DNA from: an uncultured Bacteroidales bacterium
Lineage (GTDB): Bacteria; Bacteroidota; Bacteroidia; Bacteroidales; P3
Assembly (NCBI GenBank): GCA_937906975.1
Contig: CALCUN010000126.1
Coordinates: 1 to 6,019, forward strand
Length of the DNA: 6,019 bases
Reading direction: 5' to 3'
Positions 5,511 to 6,019 of this stretch are shown here, piece after piece; positions within the stretch are counted from its first letter, which is position 1, and each line of letters begins with the position of its first letter. A program made the translations under genes and the position numbers. The notes under the pieces were generated by a model that was not told where the DNA came from, did not search any database, and was given only the letters and a program-made list of their open reading frames with translations.

Positions 5511-5984
5511 CTATTTCTTACAAAGAATGTAGTTTTGCTTTTTCAAAGGCTTGTCAGTCAAAAACACAATTCCAAACGAAAAGAAATCACAACAAAGTTT
5601 CATATCCCCATTCACCAACAAAGATTTCCATAAATCGTTTTTAGCCTTATTCTTGTAAATACCCTCAATCACAATAGCCGTATTAGAACTATAAGAAGAG
5701 AATCTCTCCACACAATCCAAAGAAAAATCCTCATTCCTTACATAAACCACTTCAATAGCTTGAGAATTAAAATATTGAAAAGCCTTAAACAAAAATTTTC
5801 TTTTAGACCTACTTTGAGGGACAATAGCCTCTAACTTAGAATCAAAACAAATATCCTTTGCCCTACAAGGCTTCTTTAAGCCCTTTACAAAAAAATCAAA
5901 CATAAAAGGCGAGTGCAAAGAATATTCGTCCTTTGCCCTTAAACGATAACGAAAATAACTCCTTAGAAAGAATAAAAAATCCAT
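5511..5984 (-). CDS. SAM-methyltransferase-like protein lacking its AdoMet-binding core
   Basis: The protein has 157 residues and no signal peptide. Residues 1-31 (FRYRLRAKDEYSLHSPFMFD at 11-30) match the N-terminal cap of a Bacteroidota class I methyltransferase family whose members, from memory, have about 240-270 residues and share 'AK-x-HSPF-F-F'. Residues 103-157 match the same family's end: AIVIEGIYKNKAKNDLWKSL, where intact members have a 'V-DDIH-S-M-AW' type block, then DFFSFGIVFLTDKPLKKQNYIL. The stretch from QYFNSQAIEV (70-79) leads directly to a late-strand-like VVYVRNEDF. The expected motif I (E-x-G-x-G type) and the following strands and helices, some 80-100 residues, are missing, as is the usual acidic 'DGNH' type motif. 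The frame is open with no internal stop, so it may still be made, but AdoMet binding is unlikely. The stop lies 9 bases from lptC's stop on the other strand. Confidence 0.75.
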   Translation of the reverse strand: MDFLFFLRSYFRYRLRAKDEYSLHSPFMFDFFVKGLKKPCRAKDICFDSKLEAIVPQSRSKRKFLFKAFQYFNSQAIEVVYVRNEDFSLDCVERFSSYSSNTAIVIEGIYKNKAKNDLWKSLLVNGDMKLCCDFFSFGIVFLTDKPLKKQNYILCKK

Positions 5985-5992
5985 AACGTTTG

Positions 5993-6000
5993 CGAAATTA
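5993..6000 (-). promoter_or_regulatory. Possible Bacteroidota -7 box upstream of the minus-strand gene
   Basis: On the minus strand TAATTTCG (6000-5993) differs by one base from the Bacteroidota -7 consensus TAnnTTTG. It ends 8 bases before the ATG at 5984, implying a very short leader. The -33 TTTG box would fall just outside the window, so it cannot be checked here. Confidence 0.3.
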
Positions 6001-6019
6001 CAAAATTTAATTATTTTTG

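Overview
The window looks like low-GC Bacteroidota (Bacteroidales-like) chromosomal DNA from about base 480-800 rightwards. The reasons are the gene content and order (coaX, FadL/PorV-like outer-membrane protein, TPR protein, lptC), secretion signals ending in '...A-Q', a Ser-rich lipobox, and genes with almost no Shine-Dalgarno sequence. The first ~480 bases look different: the leftmost gene has a strong purine-rich ribosome binding site of Firmicutes type and encodes pieces of two unrelated enzymes joined together.

Left part (1-786): a mosaic of gene fragments. On the minus strand, a gene running off the left edge begins with about 30 residues that look like the start of a GH42 beta-galactosidase. 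It continues in the same frame with residues that look like a PAPS-reductase-family protein. On the plus strand there is a short unrecognised frame (about 285-497). It overlaps, one frame away, the last 98 codons of a PepC/bleomycin-hydrolase peptidase that keeps the catalytic His and Asn but has lost the N-terminal domain with the catalytic Cys. This region may be a true rearrangement or a chimeric assembly.

Central part (798-5501): a tight five-gene plus-strand array with gaps of 7 to 22 bases and one 8-base overlap. It encodes a secreted acidic protein of unknown function, type III pantothenate kinase (CoaX), an outer-membrane beta-barrel protein, a secreted cysteine-containing TPR protein and the LPS-export lipoprotein LptC. 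Apart from CoaX (coenzyme A synthesis) the products act in the cell envelope. From memory of Bacteroidota genomes, coaX - OMP - TPR - lptC is a recurrent neighbourhood.

Right part (5511-5984): a convergent minus-strand gene ending only 9 bases from lptC. Its two ends resemble a Bacteroidota SAM-dependent methyltransferase family, but the AdoMet-binding middle is missing, so it is probably a degenerate or repurposed derivative. A possible Bacteroidota-type promoter lies just upstream of it at the right edge.

No RNA genes, CRISPR arrays, insertion sequences or clear intrinsic terminators were seen. No gene-free stretch is longer than about 65 bases. I do not see a convincing new multi-gene system. 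The most unusual items are the fused fragment gene at the left edge and the methyltransferase-like protein lacking its core.
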